Positions 1-7,747 of a DNA stretch of 64,000 bases are shown here, piece by piece. The stretch's first letter is position 1. Every line of letters begins with the position of its first letter. Under the pieces are notes generated by a model. The model saw nothing but the letters and a program-made list of their open reading frames with translations, was not told the origin of the DNA and did no database searches. Source of the stretch: Streptomyces caelestis. Lineage in GTDB: Bacteria; Actinomycetota; Actinomycetes; Streptomycetales; Streptomycetaceae. A program made the position numbers and the translations under genes. The stretch lies in the NCBI RefSeq assembly GCF_014205255.1, contig NZ_JACHNE010000001.1, forward strand, positions 4,588,001 to 4,652,000. The letters run 5' to 3'.

Positions 1-2
1 TC

Positions 3-626
3 AGGACACTGACGTTCCCCCTCGTCAGCACGGCCTTGGTGCTGGCCACGGAACTGACCGTCTACTTCACGCCGTACTTCGCCACCGCGCTGCGCGTGGG
101 CTGGCTGCACGAGCTGATGTATCTCCAGCTGCTGGCGGCCGGCTGCCTGTTCGTCCTGCCGGTGCTCACCCGCGAACAGGCGCTGCCCGCCTGGTGCACC
201 CACCCCGTCCGGGCGGCCCTGGTCTTCCTGGACGGCATCGTCGACGCCCTCCCCGGGCTGGTCGTCATGACGCACGGCACCCTGATCGCGGGCGCCTGGT
301 ACCTGCACCACGCGCCGCCCTGGTCCCCCGACGTCCACCACGACCAGCAGATCGGCGGCGGTGCCATGCTCGGCATCGCCGAACTGACCGCCCTGCCCTT
401 CCTGCTGGCCGTCCTCGCCCAGTGGGTCCGCGCCGAGCGCGCCCAGACGGCGGCACTGGACCGCCGGCTCGACGCCGAACTCACCCCTGCCGCACCGGAA
501 TTCGACCGGGGCCCGGCCACCGACCTGGTGCGGCCCTGGTGGGAGACCGAGAAGAGCGAGGTGGCGGAAAGGGTGCGACGGCAGGGGCACGACGCCGGGC
601 AGGCTGACCCGTATGGCGACCTATGA
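3..626 (+). CDS. CtaG-like cytochrome c oxidase assembly membrane protein, 3' part
   Basis: The reading frame enters from the left edge, so the N-terminus is missing. About 207 residues are visible with several hydrophobic segments and histidine-bearing loops (TPYFATALR, MTHGTLIAGAWYLHHAPPW), then a charged cytosolic tail. This pattern fits the caa3_CtaG/DUF1404-type proteins linked to copper delivery or assembly of cytochrome oxidase in actinobacteria. The stop overlaps the ATG of the methyltransferase that follows by 14 bases, so the two were probably cotranscribed. The family assignment is by pattern only; a generic multi-pass membrane protein is the alternative. Confidence 0.7.
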   Translation, partial: RTLTFPLVSTALVLATELTVYFTPYFATALRVGWLHELMYLQLLAAGCLFVLPVLTREQALPAWCTHPVRAALVFLDGIVDALPGLVVMTHGTLIAGAWYLHHAPPWSPDVHHDQQIGGGAMLGIAELTALPFLLAVLAQWVRAERAQTAALDRRLDAELTPAAPEFDRGPATDLVRPWWETEKSEVAERVRRQGHDAGQADPYGDL

Positions 627-994
627 CACGCTCGGCGCGACCTACGCCCGGACACGGCGGCCCGACCCGCGGATCGCCGCGCGGATCCACGCCGTGCTCG
701 GCGACGACATCGCGGACGTCCTCGACGTCGGAGCGGGCACCGGCTCCTACGAACCACCGGAGACGGTCCTCGCGGTCGAACCCAGCCGGGTCATGCTGGA
801 CCAGCGACCGCCGGGAGCCGCACCCGGCGTGCAGGCCGTCGCGGAACGCCTGCCGCTGCGGGACGACGCCGTCGACGCCGTGATGGCAGTGCTGACCGTC
901 CACCACTGGTCCGACCCGGCGGCCGGGATCAGGGAACTGCGCCGGGTGGCCCGCCGCCGCGTCGTTGTCCTGACCTGGGACCAGGACGTCTTCC

Positions 995-1130
995 TTGAAT
1001 GCTCCCCTCCCTGAAGGGAGAGGATTCCTGGCTCAGGCCGCCTCCTGGAGCAGCGCTCCAAGAGGTCTTACGCCCTCGGCACCAGCCGGGTTCAGACCAG
1101 CCCGGACGAGCATCACGCGGGCGGAGTTCT
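995..1130 (-). ncRNA. Predicted omega (right-end) RNA scaffold of the TnpB element
   Basis: Known TnpB guide RNAs overlap the tnpB 3' end and run to the right end of the element. Here that covers the last part of tnpB and the 1007-1020 hairpin. The guide would be the flank just beyond the end, complement of 975-994 (GGAAGACGTCCTGGTCCCAG), which lies next to TTCAC in the reconstructed empty site. The upstream limit is a guess. Confidence 0.35.
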
Positions 1131-2316
1131 TGTCCCTGGAGGAGACGGCTCCGCACGTGGTGCAGGTGTAGGTGCGTTCGGACAGCGGAAGTGCGTGCTT
1201 GGTTCTCGCTCCGCACGATGCGCAGTCCATGGTGGTGTGCGCGGGGTGCACGAGGCGGACGTCCCGCCCGTGCTTGCGGCCCATCTCGATGAGAGCCTTC
1301 TTGGTAGCGCCGATGGCGGCGTCGGCGGCCTTGCGCGCCATCGATGTCCTGGCGAGGAACCTGGGACGGAAGTCCTCCACGGCGATGGCGTCGTGGTCGG
1401 TCACGACACGTTTGGCCCACTTGCGGCCGGTGTCCTGCCGCTGCCGGGCGACCTTCTTGTGCGCCTTCGCGCGCAGCTTCTTCGCTTCGCGGTAGCCCTT
1501 GGAGGCTGCTTGTCCCTTGGCGGGTTTGCGGCGGGCCATCATGCGGTCGTACCGCGACAGCTTCGCCTGGGCCTTCTTTCCGTGCTGTGCGTGGGGAAGG
1601 TCGTGGGCGTCCGAGGTGGTGGTGGCGGTCTCCTTCACGCCCCAGTCGATCCCGATCACCGCGCCAGTGGCGGGCAGCGGCTGGGCTTCGGCGGGTACGA
1701 CGAACGAGGCGTACCAGCAGCCGACGCTGTCGCGGTACACGCGCACGCTGGACGGGGCGGCGGGCAGCTCGCGCGACCACACCACCGTCAGGACGATGCC
1801 GCCCGCGAGATGCAGACGGCCGTTCTTCAGCCGGAAGCCGCGGTTGGTGTAGTTCAGCGTCGGGTCGGCTTCGCGCTTCCTCTTCCACCTCGGCATCCCT
1901 GCCCGCTGCTTGAGGGGCAGGCGTTCTTTGATGTCCTTCTGCGCCTTCGCGCGGGCCTTGCCGAAGTCCCGGATGATCTGCTGTTGCGGCACCGAACTGC
2001 CCGCGCGCAGCCACGGCGTACGCTCGCGGGCCTCGGTCAGCATCTTGTCGAGCCCGGCCGGGCCGCACGTCTGCCTGTCCTCCGGGTGCGCCTTGTTGTG
2101 TACGTGCACGGCCCTGGACTTGGCCACGCACTCGTTCCAGACCCAACGGCAGCGGTCCCACTCGGCCAGCAGCGCGGCGTGGGCGGTTGACGACACACGC
2201 AGCCGGTAGGTGTACCGGGCACGCCCACCCTCACCGGCCTCCTTCACCACAGGCACGACACCACCCTCCCCCCGCGCTACGGCCCGCCCGGTCACCGCCT
2301 TCCACGACGAGACCAT
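1033..2316 (-). CDS. tnpB: TnpB RNA-guided nuclease
   Basis: A 427-aa protein of the usual TnpB size. It has an N-terminal helix-turn-helix-like segment (about 40-120), a RuvC-I aspartate in GIDWGV (D224), a RuvC-II glutamate in VEDF (E314), a four-cysteine zinc ribbon (C365, C368, C385, C388) and a RuvC-III aspartate in SRDKNSA (D395). All catalytic residues are intact, so the nuclease may be active. In this family the protein binds an RNA made from the 3' end of its own gene and element and cuts the empty donor site next to a short TAM. ATG at 2316 is used; a start nearer the YRLRVS segment is possible. Confidence 0.9.
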   Translation of the reverse strand: MVSSWKAVTGRAVARGEGGVVPVVKEAGEGGRARYTYRLRVSSTAHAALLAEWDRCRWVWNECVAKSRAVHVHNKAHPEDRQTCGPAGLDKMLTEARERTPWLRAGSSVPQQQIIRDFGKARAKAQKDIKERLPLKQRAGMPRWKRKREADPTLNYTNRGFRLKNGRLHLAGGIVLTVVWSRELPAAPSSVRVYRDSVGCWYASFVVPAEAQPLPATGAVIGIDWGVKETATTTSDAHDLPHAQHGKKAQAKLSRYDRMMARRKPAKGQAASKGYREAKKLRAKAHKKVARQRQDTGRKWAKRVVTDHDAIAVEDFRPRFLARTSMARKAADAAIGATKKALIEMGRKHGRDVRLVHPAHTTMDCASCGARTKHALPLSERTYTCTTCGAVSSRDKNSARVMLVRAGLNPAGAEGVRPLGALLQEAA

Positions 2317-2863
2317 ACGTACGACAGGCGTACACCCGTGCCCTCATCACTCCGCAGTCACCACAACCAGCGAACATGGGTGCATGTATTCGATTTCCCT
2401 GGCTCCGTCGACGGCCTTGCGGGCGCTCCGCGCCCCAGGAGACCGGACACGGCGACGCTCCGCGTCGCCGTCACGGGATGCGATTCCTCCCCGGCGTGAA
2501 CGCCGGGGCATCCTCGCAAGAGTCAGGTGAACGGTTCTGGCTGGTACGGGAGTACCTCCCCGAGGCGGCCGCGTTCGACGACACGCGCGCCGTCCCCGTC
2601 GGCCGGCTGGCGGCCCTGCTCGGCGGCGCCCGGCAGGAGACGGTCCCCGTCCCCCACGACTGCACGGACGGTTTCGCCGCCGCGTACTGGCGCCGCCCCC
2701 ACGCCTACCTCGACCCGCATGTGCGCGCCGGGATCTCCCTGCTCGCCCAGACCGGCGAGGACGTCATCGCCCCCGGCCTGGCCCGGCTCGCGGACGACCT
2801 GGCGAGCGGCCGCTGGCACGCCCGGCACGCCGGGCTGCTCGCGCTCGACACCGTCGACGTGGG

Positions 2864-3397
2864 CTACCGGCTGCTGGTGGCCGACCTCTGATCCGTGTCC
2901 GGCCCCGTCGCCGACGGGACCGGCCGCGCCGAGGTCGGTGCGGCCGACGGGGTGCGGGGCTCGGCCGTCGGGCTGTTCGCGTCGCCCGGGGTGTCGGGGC
3001 GGGGGTGGGTGGTGGCGGGCGCCGGGGCCTCGGACGGAGAGGCCGATGAAGGCGAAGGCGTCGGTGAAGGGGAATCCGCCGACGGATGCGGAGTCGGTGC
3101 CAGGGCCGGAGGCGCCGTGCTCGCGGGGGGCGGGGCCATCGGGACCGTCGGGGAACGGGCGGGCTCCGGGGCCGTCAGGCGCAGGGGGAGGGCGATGAGG
3201 GCGGCCGCCGCGCAGCACAGGGCCGCTCCTGCCGCGGCGCGCAGCACGCGGCGGCGGGTCGCCCTGCGGCGGACCGCCTCGTACTGGCCGGGCGGGGCGC
3301 CCAGGTAGTCGGGGGAGGAGGGCCGCAGGATCACGGCGAGCGGGTCGTCGGCACCGGACTCCCGGTCGTCCGGATCGTCGTCAAGACGTGTGGTCAA
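2864..3397 (-). CDS. Small Ser/Pro/Thr-rich membrane protein downstream of an ECF sigma factor
   Basis: A 177-aa protein with an acidic, arginine-rich cytosolic N-terminus (about 1-52), one membrane segment (about 53-72, AAAGAALCCAAAALIALPL) and an extracellular tail made almost wholly of Pro, Ser, Thr and Ala. The ATG lies inside the end of the sigma gene (17-base overlap), so the two are translationally coupled. By position it could be the anti-sigma factor or sensor of that sigma, but no zinc-binding HxxxCxxC motif is visible, so this is only inferred. The 3' end overlaps the methyltransferase remnant tail-to-tail. Confidence 0.6.
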   Translation of the reverse strand: MTTRLDDDPDDRESGADDPLAVILRPSSPDYLGAPPGQYEAVRRRATRRRVLRAAAGAALCCAAAALIALPLRLTAPEPARSPTVPMAPPPASTAPPALAPTPHPSADSPSPTPSPSSASPSEAPAPATTHPRPDTPGDANSPTAEPRTPSAAPTSARPVPSATGPDTDQRSATSSR

Positions 3398-3872
3398 GGC
3401 TTCTCCTCAGGTGGACGCGGAGCAGTTCCCGGGCCGCGTGCAGGTCGGCCTTGACGGTTCCTTCCTTGCGCCCGGTCAGCACGGACACCTCCCGGATCGG
3501 CATGTCAGCGTAGTAGTGGAGGAGGATCGGGACGCGGAGTCGTTCCGGGAGCGACTGCACGAGCAGGCGCACCGACGGGTCGGCCTGCTCGGGGTGGGGC
3601 CGTACGGCCGCCTCCGAGGTGACGCGGTGCATGGCCCTGCGCTCGCGTTCCAGTTTGCGCCAGTGGTCCCGGACGAGGTTGGCCGCGGTGACGTAGAGGA
3701 AACCGCGGGGTTCCGCCACGGACGTCCAGCGGGCCCACAGCCGGGTGAACGCCTCCGAGGCGATCTCGTGGGCCGTCTCGTCGTCGTCGACGAGACGGCG
3801 GCACCAGCCGGCCAGGCGCGGGTAGAGGGCGGCGAACAGCTCGGACGCGGCCTTCTCACGGGACCGTTTCAA
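3381..3872 (-). CDS. RNA polymerase sigma factor, ECF subfamily
   Basis: 163 aa from a TTG start at 3872 preceded by GGAGAG. The region 2 helix includes DETAHEIASEAFTRLWARW and RGFLYVTAANLVRDHWRK; region 4 includes LPERLRVPILLHYYADMPIREVSVLTG and KEGTVKADLHAARELLRV. These are the standard sigma2 and sigma4 domains of extracytoplasmic-function sigma factors with no extra domain. The start overlaps the stop of the sortase gene by 4 bases, and the end overlaps the next membrane protein, so this is one operon. It probably directs expression of this surface-protein operon, which is inferred from position. Confidence 0.85.
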   Translation of the reverse strand: MKRSREKAASELFAALYPRLAGWCRRLVDDDETAHEIASEAFTRLWARWTSVAEPRGFLYVTAANLVRDHWRKLERERRAMHRVTSEAAVRPHPEQADPSVRLLVQSLPERLRVPILLHYYADMPIREVSVLTGRKEGTVKADLHAARELLRVHLRRSLDHTS

Positions 3873-4501
3873 CGCTCTCCAGAGGTGGGGGAGTCGGCGC
3901 CGCTCAGCGCCGCGAACACGATCACGTTGTCCGTGTATCCGTCGTCGGTGCGCGCTCCGCCGCACGTGATCAGCCGCAGCTCCGGGCGGTCCACGTTCCC
4001 GTAGACGTCGTCCACCGGGAAGCGGGTTCTGGGGACGGTCCGTACCGCCGTGACGGCGAACTCCGCCGCCGTGCCGTTCTCCAGGCGCGCCACGATCCGG
4101 TCGCCGCGGCGCAGCCGGACGAGGTGACGGAAGACGCCGTCGCCGTACCTGCCGACCGAGACGTGCCCGAGGATCACCGACGGGCCGGTCTGGCCCGGCG
4201 TCGGCGAGTGCCGGTACCAGCCCGCCCGGTCGTCCGCCGTGACCGGCGGCACCCGCACCGTGCCGTCCGGGGCCAGGCCCAGCCGGATGACCGGGGTGTC
4301 GACACCGATGGCCGGGACCAGCAGCCGGACCGGGACCGAACGGGCCAGGGGGCGCGCCCCCTCGGCCGGGACCGGCCGAGGGGAAGACTGCGGCCGTGGT
4401 GCGGTGGTTGAGGAGTCCGGCGTCGTCCCCTGGCCTGCGCATGCCGTGAGCAGCGACGCCAGCGCCGCCGTCGTGAACGCGCGCCTGGAGAACGGGGTCA
4501 T
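3869..4501 (-). CDS. Sortase (class E/F-like) with lipoprotein signal
   Basis: 210 aa. The N-terminus has a twin arginine (residues 6-7) and a lipobox-like LLTAC with Cys21, followed by a Ser/Thr/Pro spacer. The sortase domain (about 55-200) shows the catalytic histidine in VILGHV (H113) and cysteine in LRLITCGG (C180), then the YTDNVIVFA strand seen in actinobacterial class F enzymes. The enzyme cleaves a sorting motif and attaches the protein to the cell wall outside the membrane. The gene upstream in the operon encodes a plausible substrate. Lipid anchoring of a sortase is unusual; the lipobox could instead be an uncleaved membrane anchor. Confidence 0.82.
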   Translation of the reverse strand: MTPFSRRAFTTAALASLLTACAGQGTTPDSSTTAPRPQSSPRPVPAEGARPLARSVPVRLLVPAIGVDTPVIRLGLAPDGTVRVPPVTADDRAGWYRHSPTPGQTGPSVILGHVSVGRYGDGVFRHLVRLRRGDRIVARLENGTAAEFAVTAVRTVPRTRFPVDDVYGNVDRPELRLITCGGARTDDGYTDNVIVFAALSGADSPTSGER

Positions 4502-4884
4502 GCCCCGGTCGCCCGGCGCCGCCGCACGACGAGGACCGTCCCGCCGCCCACGGCGAGCACCGCGGCGGCGCCCGCGCCGACCGCCGCTGAGCCGAGGCCG
4601 GAGTCGGAGGCCGAAGACGCCGACGTCACGCCGGTGTCGGGCGCGCCGCTCGGCACGACGGAGACCTGGTCCTCGGCCGGTGCCCGGGTCGGCTCGTCGT
4701 CCGGGACGGGGGTGGCGTCGGCCGGCGCGCGGGTCGGCTCGGCGCTGGCCTCCGGCCGCGGGGCGGACTCGGCGGCCGTCGGGGCCGGGCTCGGGGTCGC
4801 CGTCTCGCTCGCGAACGCGGGCCCGGTGCCCAGCAGTACGGCGGTGCCCGCGAGGGCCAGGGCGGTGAGGACGGTTCGGCGCAT
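4498..4884 (-). CDS. Sortase-anchored Pro/Thr-rich surface protein
   Basis: 128 aa starting at ATG 4884 behind AAGGAGAG. It has a Sec signal peptide (about 1-27, LTALALAGTAVLLGTGPAFA), a low-complexity wall-spanning region with two copies of an EPTRAPAxD-type repeat, then an APDTG motif (about residue 83), a glycine/alanine hydrophobic segment and an RRRR tail. That order is the sorting-signal layout of Streptomyces sortase-dependent proteins. The adjacent sortase gene overlaps its stop by four bases, which supports an enzyme-substrate pair. Confidence 0.75.
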   Translation of the reverse strand: MRRTVLTALALAGTAVLLGTGPAFASETATPSPAPTAAESAPRPEASAEPTRAPADATPVPDDEPTRAPAEDQVSVVPSGAPDTGVTSASSASDSGLGSAAVGAGAAAVLAVGGGTVLVVRRRRATGA

Positions 4885-5219
4885 GGGAACGCTCTCCTTC
4901 GTCGGTCCCGCCCGGTGAAGGGCGGGGTGGGTGACGGGTCGTGCGGAGAGACGAGGCGGCCGGGGGACGGGTTGTAAAGAGATGGCAAAGTCCCGGGGGA
5001 GGAGGGGCGAGCGGGGAGGACGGGCGGATGCCCTGGTCCTCTCGGCAACGCCTCCACCGACAGGGCCGTGGAGGCGTACGGGCACCGGGGCGATACCTCG
5101 CCGCCCCCGGCCTCCGTGCCGGACGGTGGTGGGTCTGTTTCCGCGCCGGTACCAGGAAGCAGTGACCTCAGGTTCGAAAACCCGCTGTCCGCTTGCCCCG
5201 CACGCCACAATCTGGACGC
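4885..5219. other. Intergenic region, divergent promoters expected
   Basis: About 335 bases between the surface-protein operon and the next gene on the other strand. It is G/C rich, with a GA-rich stretch (about 4985-5020) and no open frame with family resemblance. A short GGTTCGAAAACC motif at 5170 recalls a tRNA T-loop but no tRNA can be folded around it. Promoters for both directions must lie here, but none is clear by eye. Confidence 0.4.
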
Positions 5220-5888
5220 ATGGGAACCCGTGAAGCTCACCCGCGCGAAGCCGCACTGTGGCTACTCAGATGGCGATCACGTTCCGTCTGCGTCGTCTGG
5301 GCCCTGCTTCCTGGCATGATCGTCTGGGCCCCCCTGTGGATGATCTTCTTCAGTGGCCGACGGCTGACGATGTCGACGGACTACGCGGCAGTCGCCGCTG
5401 GGGCGATGGCCGCCATCTTGCTCATCGGGGTTGTCGAGATGCATCTCCTGACCTCCAGCGCGACGGAAATGCTGCGCAAGCGCCGTGGCGAGTGGCAGGA
5501 GTACCTGGGGGAACTTCGCCAGGGCAACAGCGCTTCGCCCCCGGACAACGGGCTGAAAGAGCCGCTGGAAGTCAGGGCCTGGGGGCGGGCCGCCTTCGGG
5601 TTTCTGTGGTTCATGGTGTCGTGTTTCCTATGCTGCATGCTCGTCCTGGTCAGTACCTGGGCTGCGGTCGAGGGGCAGGGCGAGGCTTCCTGGCTGGCAT
5701 GGCTCTCGGCGTATGCGATCTGCTGCGGGGTGGCCACGCTGTTGCTGGGGGGATGGCTCAAGTACGCCCGCGATCTGCACGACGGGGCAAATCTCTTCGA
5801 GTCGATTGCCAGGCTCTCCGACCCTGACCTGGCCGAACAAGCTCGACGTGAGGGCCGTACCGGTTCGTTTCGGCGCGGCGACGAATGA
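5220..5888 (+). CDS. Hypothetical four-segment membrane protein
   Basis: 222 aa from ATG 5220. Hydrophobic segments are at about 20-40 (VCVVWALLPGMIVWAPLWMIFF), 52-72 (AAVAAGAMAAILLIGVVEM), 121-143 (FGFLWFMVSCFLCCMLVLVS) and 157-177 (LAWLSAYAICCGVATLLLGGW), with a charged cytosolic loop containing MLRKRRGEWQEYL and a C-terminal charged tail. The codon bias is weaker than that of its neighbours, consistent with a laterally acquired or fast-evolving gene. No family was recognised. It stands alone, convergent with the response regulator that ends 14 bases away. Confidence 0.6.
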   Translation: MGTREAHPREAALWLLRWRSRSVCVVWALLPGMIVWAPLWMIFFSGRRLTMSTDYAAVAAGAMAAILLIGVVEMHLLTSSATEMLRKRRGEWQEYLGELRQGNSASPPDNGLKEPLEVRAWGRAAFGFLWFMVSCFLCCMLVLVSTWAAVEGQGEASWLAWLSAYAICCGVATLLLGGWLKYARDLHDGANLFESIARLSDPDLAEQARREGRTGSFRRGDE

Positions 5889-5901
5889 GCAGGGCCAGCG
5901 T

Positions 5902-6540
5902 TCAAGGCCTGCGCAACAACCCCCGCTCCATCGCCACCACCACCGCCCTGGTGCGGTCGTTGACGTCGAGCTTGGCGAACAGACGGAGCAGATGCGTCTT
6001 CACCGTGGCCTCGGCGATGACGAGGCGACGGCCGATCTCGGCGTTGGTCAGGCCGTCCGCGACCGCGTTCAGGACGTCCTTCTCCCGGGCGGTGAGCGGG
6101 ATCTGGGCGGGCTGGCGCATACGGGCGACCAGCCGCTCGGCGACCCGGGGCGCCAGCACCGTCTCGCCGCGCGCCGCCGCGCGGATCGCGTCGGCCAGTT
6201 GCTCACGGGTGGTGTCCTTGAGGAGGTAGCCGATCGCCCCGGCCTCCACCGCGCGCTCGATCTCCGCGTCGGTGTCGTACGTCGTCAGGATCAGCACCCG
6301 GGTGCGGGGGAAGCGCCGCACGATCTCGGTGGTCGTGGCCACCCCGTCCAGCACCGGCATCCGCAGGTCGACCAGGGCGACATCGGGCTCGTGGCGCTCG
6401 ACGAGGCCGAGGGCCGCGCGGCCGTCGCCCGACTCGCCGACGATCTCGATGCCGGTCTCGGAGGCGAGGAGGGCCACCACCCCGGCCCGCATGACGGTGT
6501 GGTCGTCCACCACGATGACGCGGAGCGCTCCGCCGGTCAT
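5902..6540 (-). CDS. NarL/LuxR-type response regulator
   Basis: 212 aa. The receiver domain (about 7-122) has the acidic pair VDD, the phosphoacceptor D58 in VALVDLRMP and the conserved LLKD lysine. The output domain (about 148-210) is a LuxR helix-turn-helix with LTAREKDVLNAVADGLTNAEIGRRL and the VKTHLLRLFAKL recognition helix. The ATG overlaps the stop of the kinase gene (ATGA), giving tight translational coupling. Together with the kinase it probably controls the MMPL exporter at the head of the same operon; this is inferred from linkage. Confidence 0.9.
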   Translation of the reverse strand: MTGGALRVIVVDDHTVMRAGVVALLASETGIEIVGESGDGRAALGLVERHEPDVALVDLRMPVLDGVATTTEIVRRFPRTRVLILTTYDTDAEIERAVEAGAIGYLLKDTTREQLADAIRAAARGETVLAPRVAERLVARMRQPAQIPLTAREKDVLNAVADGLTNAEIGRRLVIAEATVKTHLLRLFAKLDVNDRTRAVVVAMERGLLRRP

Positions 6541-7742
6541 GCCGTCGCCCCGCTCTCCGCGGCGGGCAGCGGTATCAGCGCCAGCACCCGCGTCCCGTCG
6601 CCCACCGAACTCGTCACCGTCAGTCTCCCGCCCAGCTCCGCCAGCCGTTTGCGCATGCCGTCCAGGCCGAAGCCCGACGACGACTCCACCACGAACCCGG
6701 TCCCGTCGTCGGTGATTTCGAGCTCCACGCCGTACGGCTGCCGGGCCAGGACCACACCGACCGTGGAGGCGCGGGCGTGCTTGCGCACGTTGGCCAGGGA
6801 CTCCTGGGTGCAGCGCAGCAGCGCGATCCGGGTCCGCTGGTCGCACTCCAGGTCCGCCAGGTCGGCGTCGACGGTCAGGCCGGTGTCCTCCGCGAAACGG
6901 TCCAGGGTCCGGCGCAGGGTCTGCGTCACCGAACCGGCGGCCGCCTGGCCGGGGCGCTGAGGCGAGCCGACCAGTTCCCGGGCCTCGGCGAGGTTCTCCC
7001 GGGCCGTCGACTCGATCGACCGCAACTGCTGGGCGCTGCGCGCCGGGTCGGAGTCGAGGCCGGCCCGGGCCGCCTCGGCGAGCACGATGATCGAGGCGAA
7101 GCCCTGTGCGAGGGTGTCGTGGATCTCCCGGGCCATCCGCTCCCGCTCGTCGGCCGCGCCCTGCCGCTTGTGGGCCTCGGACAACTCGGCCTGGGTCTCC
7201 TCCAGTTCGGTGATCAGCCTCGCCCGCTCGGCGCTCTGCCCGACCACCGAATGGGCCCACAGCCCGATCAGCGCCCCTACGGCGACGACGAGCACCGTGG
7301 ACACGAGCGTCTCGGTGAAGAACTCCACCGTCCAGCCGTCCTGCCGCAGCACGCTCGCGGCCAGGGTGGCGGCCGTGGCGAGCCCCAGGAACGTCATCGA
7401 GGCCTTCGGTGTCCGCCCGAACATCCAGTAGTGCGGCAGCGTCACCATGAACAGCGCGGCGTAGTTGCCCCGCAGATACGCCAGCCCGCCCAGCGCGGCC
7501 ACCAGCACCGACAGATAGACGTGGGGCCGTACGACGGGATTGGACGGGAAACGGTCCAGGACCGCGTACGACAGCACCACCCCGCCCAGCAGGGCCAGTG
7601 CCACGTACTTGCTCTCGCCGGGCCGGTCCATGGCGACCAGCCCGACGGCCATCACGGCGAACAGCAGCCAGCACACCGCGTTCCAGCGACGCAGTGACGT
7701 GGCCCATAAGGCGTCGGGGGCGGACCCGGCGAGAGCGGTCAT
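6537..7742 (-). CDS. Sensor histidine kinase (NarX/DesK type) with a TTA codon
   Basis: 401 aa. Five or six hydrophobic segments occupy residues 20-165, followed by a coiled helix (ELEETQAELSEAHKRQ), the HisKA_3 phosphoacceptor H208 in REIHDTLAQGF and a HATPase domain with the N box ESLANVRKHA and G boxes DDGTGF and GFGLDGMRKR. It phosphorylates the downstream regulator. Codon 12 is the rare leucine codon TTA (7707-7709), which in Streptomyces needs the bldA tRNA. It begins 5 bases after the MMPL gene stop. Confidence 0.9.
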   Translation of the reverse strand: MTALAGSAPDALWATSLRRWNAVCWLLFAVMAVGLVAMDRPGESKYVALALLGGVVLSYAVLDRFPSNPVVRPHVYLSVLVAALGGLAYLRGNYAALFMVTLPHYWMFGRTPKASMTFLGLATAATLAASVLRQDGWTVEFFTETLVSTVLVVAVGALIGLWAHSVVGQSAERARLITELEETQAELSEAHKRQGAADERERMAREIHDTLAQGFASIIVLAEAARAGLDSDPARSAQQLRSIESTARENLAEARELVGSPQRPGQAAAGSVTQTLRRTLDRFAEDTGLTVDADLADLECDQRTRIALLRCTQESLANVRKHARASTVGVVLARQPYGVELEITDDGTGFVVESSSGFGLDGMRKRLAELGGRLTVTSSVGDGTRVLALIPLPAAESGATA

Positions 7743-7747
7743 ACAGA

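Larger units (their letters stand above)
995..2526 (-). mobile_element. IS200/IS605-type element carrying only tnpB
   Basis: The boundaries follow from the split methyltransferase: the element starts TTGAATGCTCC at 995 and ends GAGTCAG at 2526, 1,532 bp in all. Read along the tnpB strand, the left flank is TTCAC (2527-2531 complement) and the right end terminates in TTCAA, as in IS605-family TTAC/TCAA cleavage sites. Subterminal hairpins lie near each end: CCCCGGCG-TGAA-CGCCGGGG at 2489-2508 and CTCCCT-GA-AGGGAG at 1007-1020. There is no target duplication. No Y1 transposase (tnpA) is present, so mobility would need one in trans. Confidence 0.88.
613..2891 (+). pseudogene. SAM-dependent methyltransferase, interrupted by a TnpB element
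   Basis: The 5' half (613-994) encodes a class I methyltransferase start with motif I VLDVGAGTGSY at residues 36-46 and a VEPS-type acidic loop. The 3' half (2527-2891) resumes with REYLPEAAAFDDTRAVP and ends LLVADL. Removing 995-2526 joins the halves in the same frame (382 + 365 = 747 bases, 248 aa), with the junction reading DVFRERFW. This continuity is direct evidence of a recent clean insertion. The interrupted frame now stops at 1014 after a few element-encoded residues (LECSPP). The substrate is unknown. The start overlaps the upstream gene. Confidence 0.9.

Noticed and set aside
995..2526. Composite transposon or element with its own transposase
   Set aside because: Only tnpB is encoded; no Y1 or serine transposase frame fits between the ends.
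5160..5190. tRNA-like GGTTCGAAAACC stretch
   Set aside because: Neither an acceptor stem nor D and anticodon arms can be folded around it, so a tRNA or attachment site is not supported.
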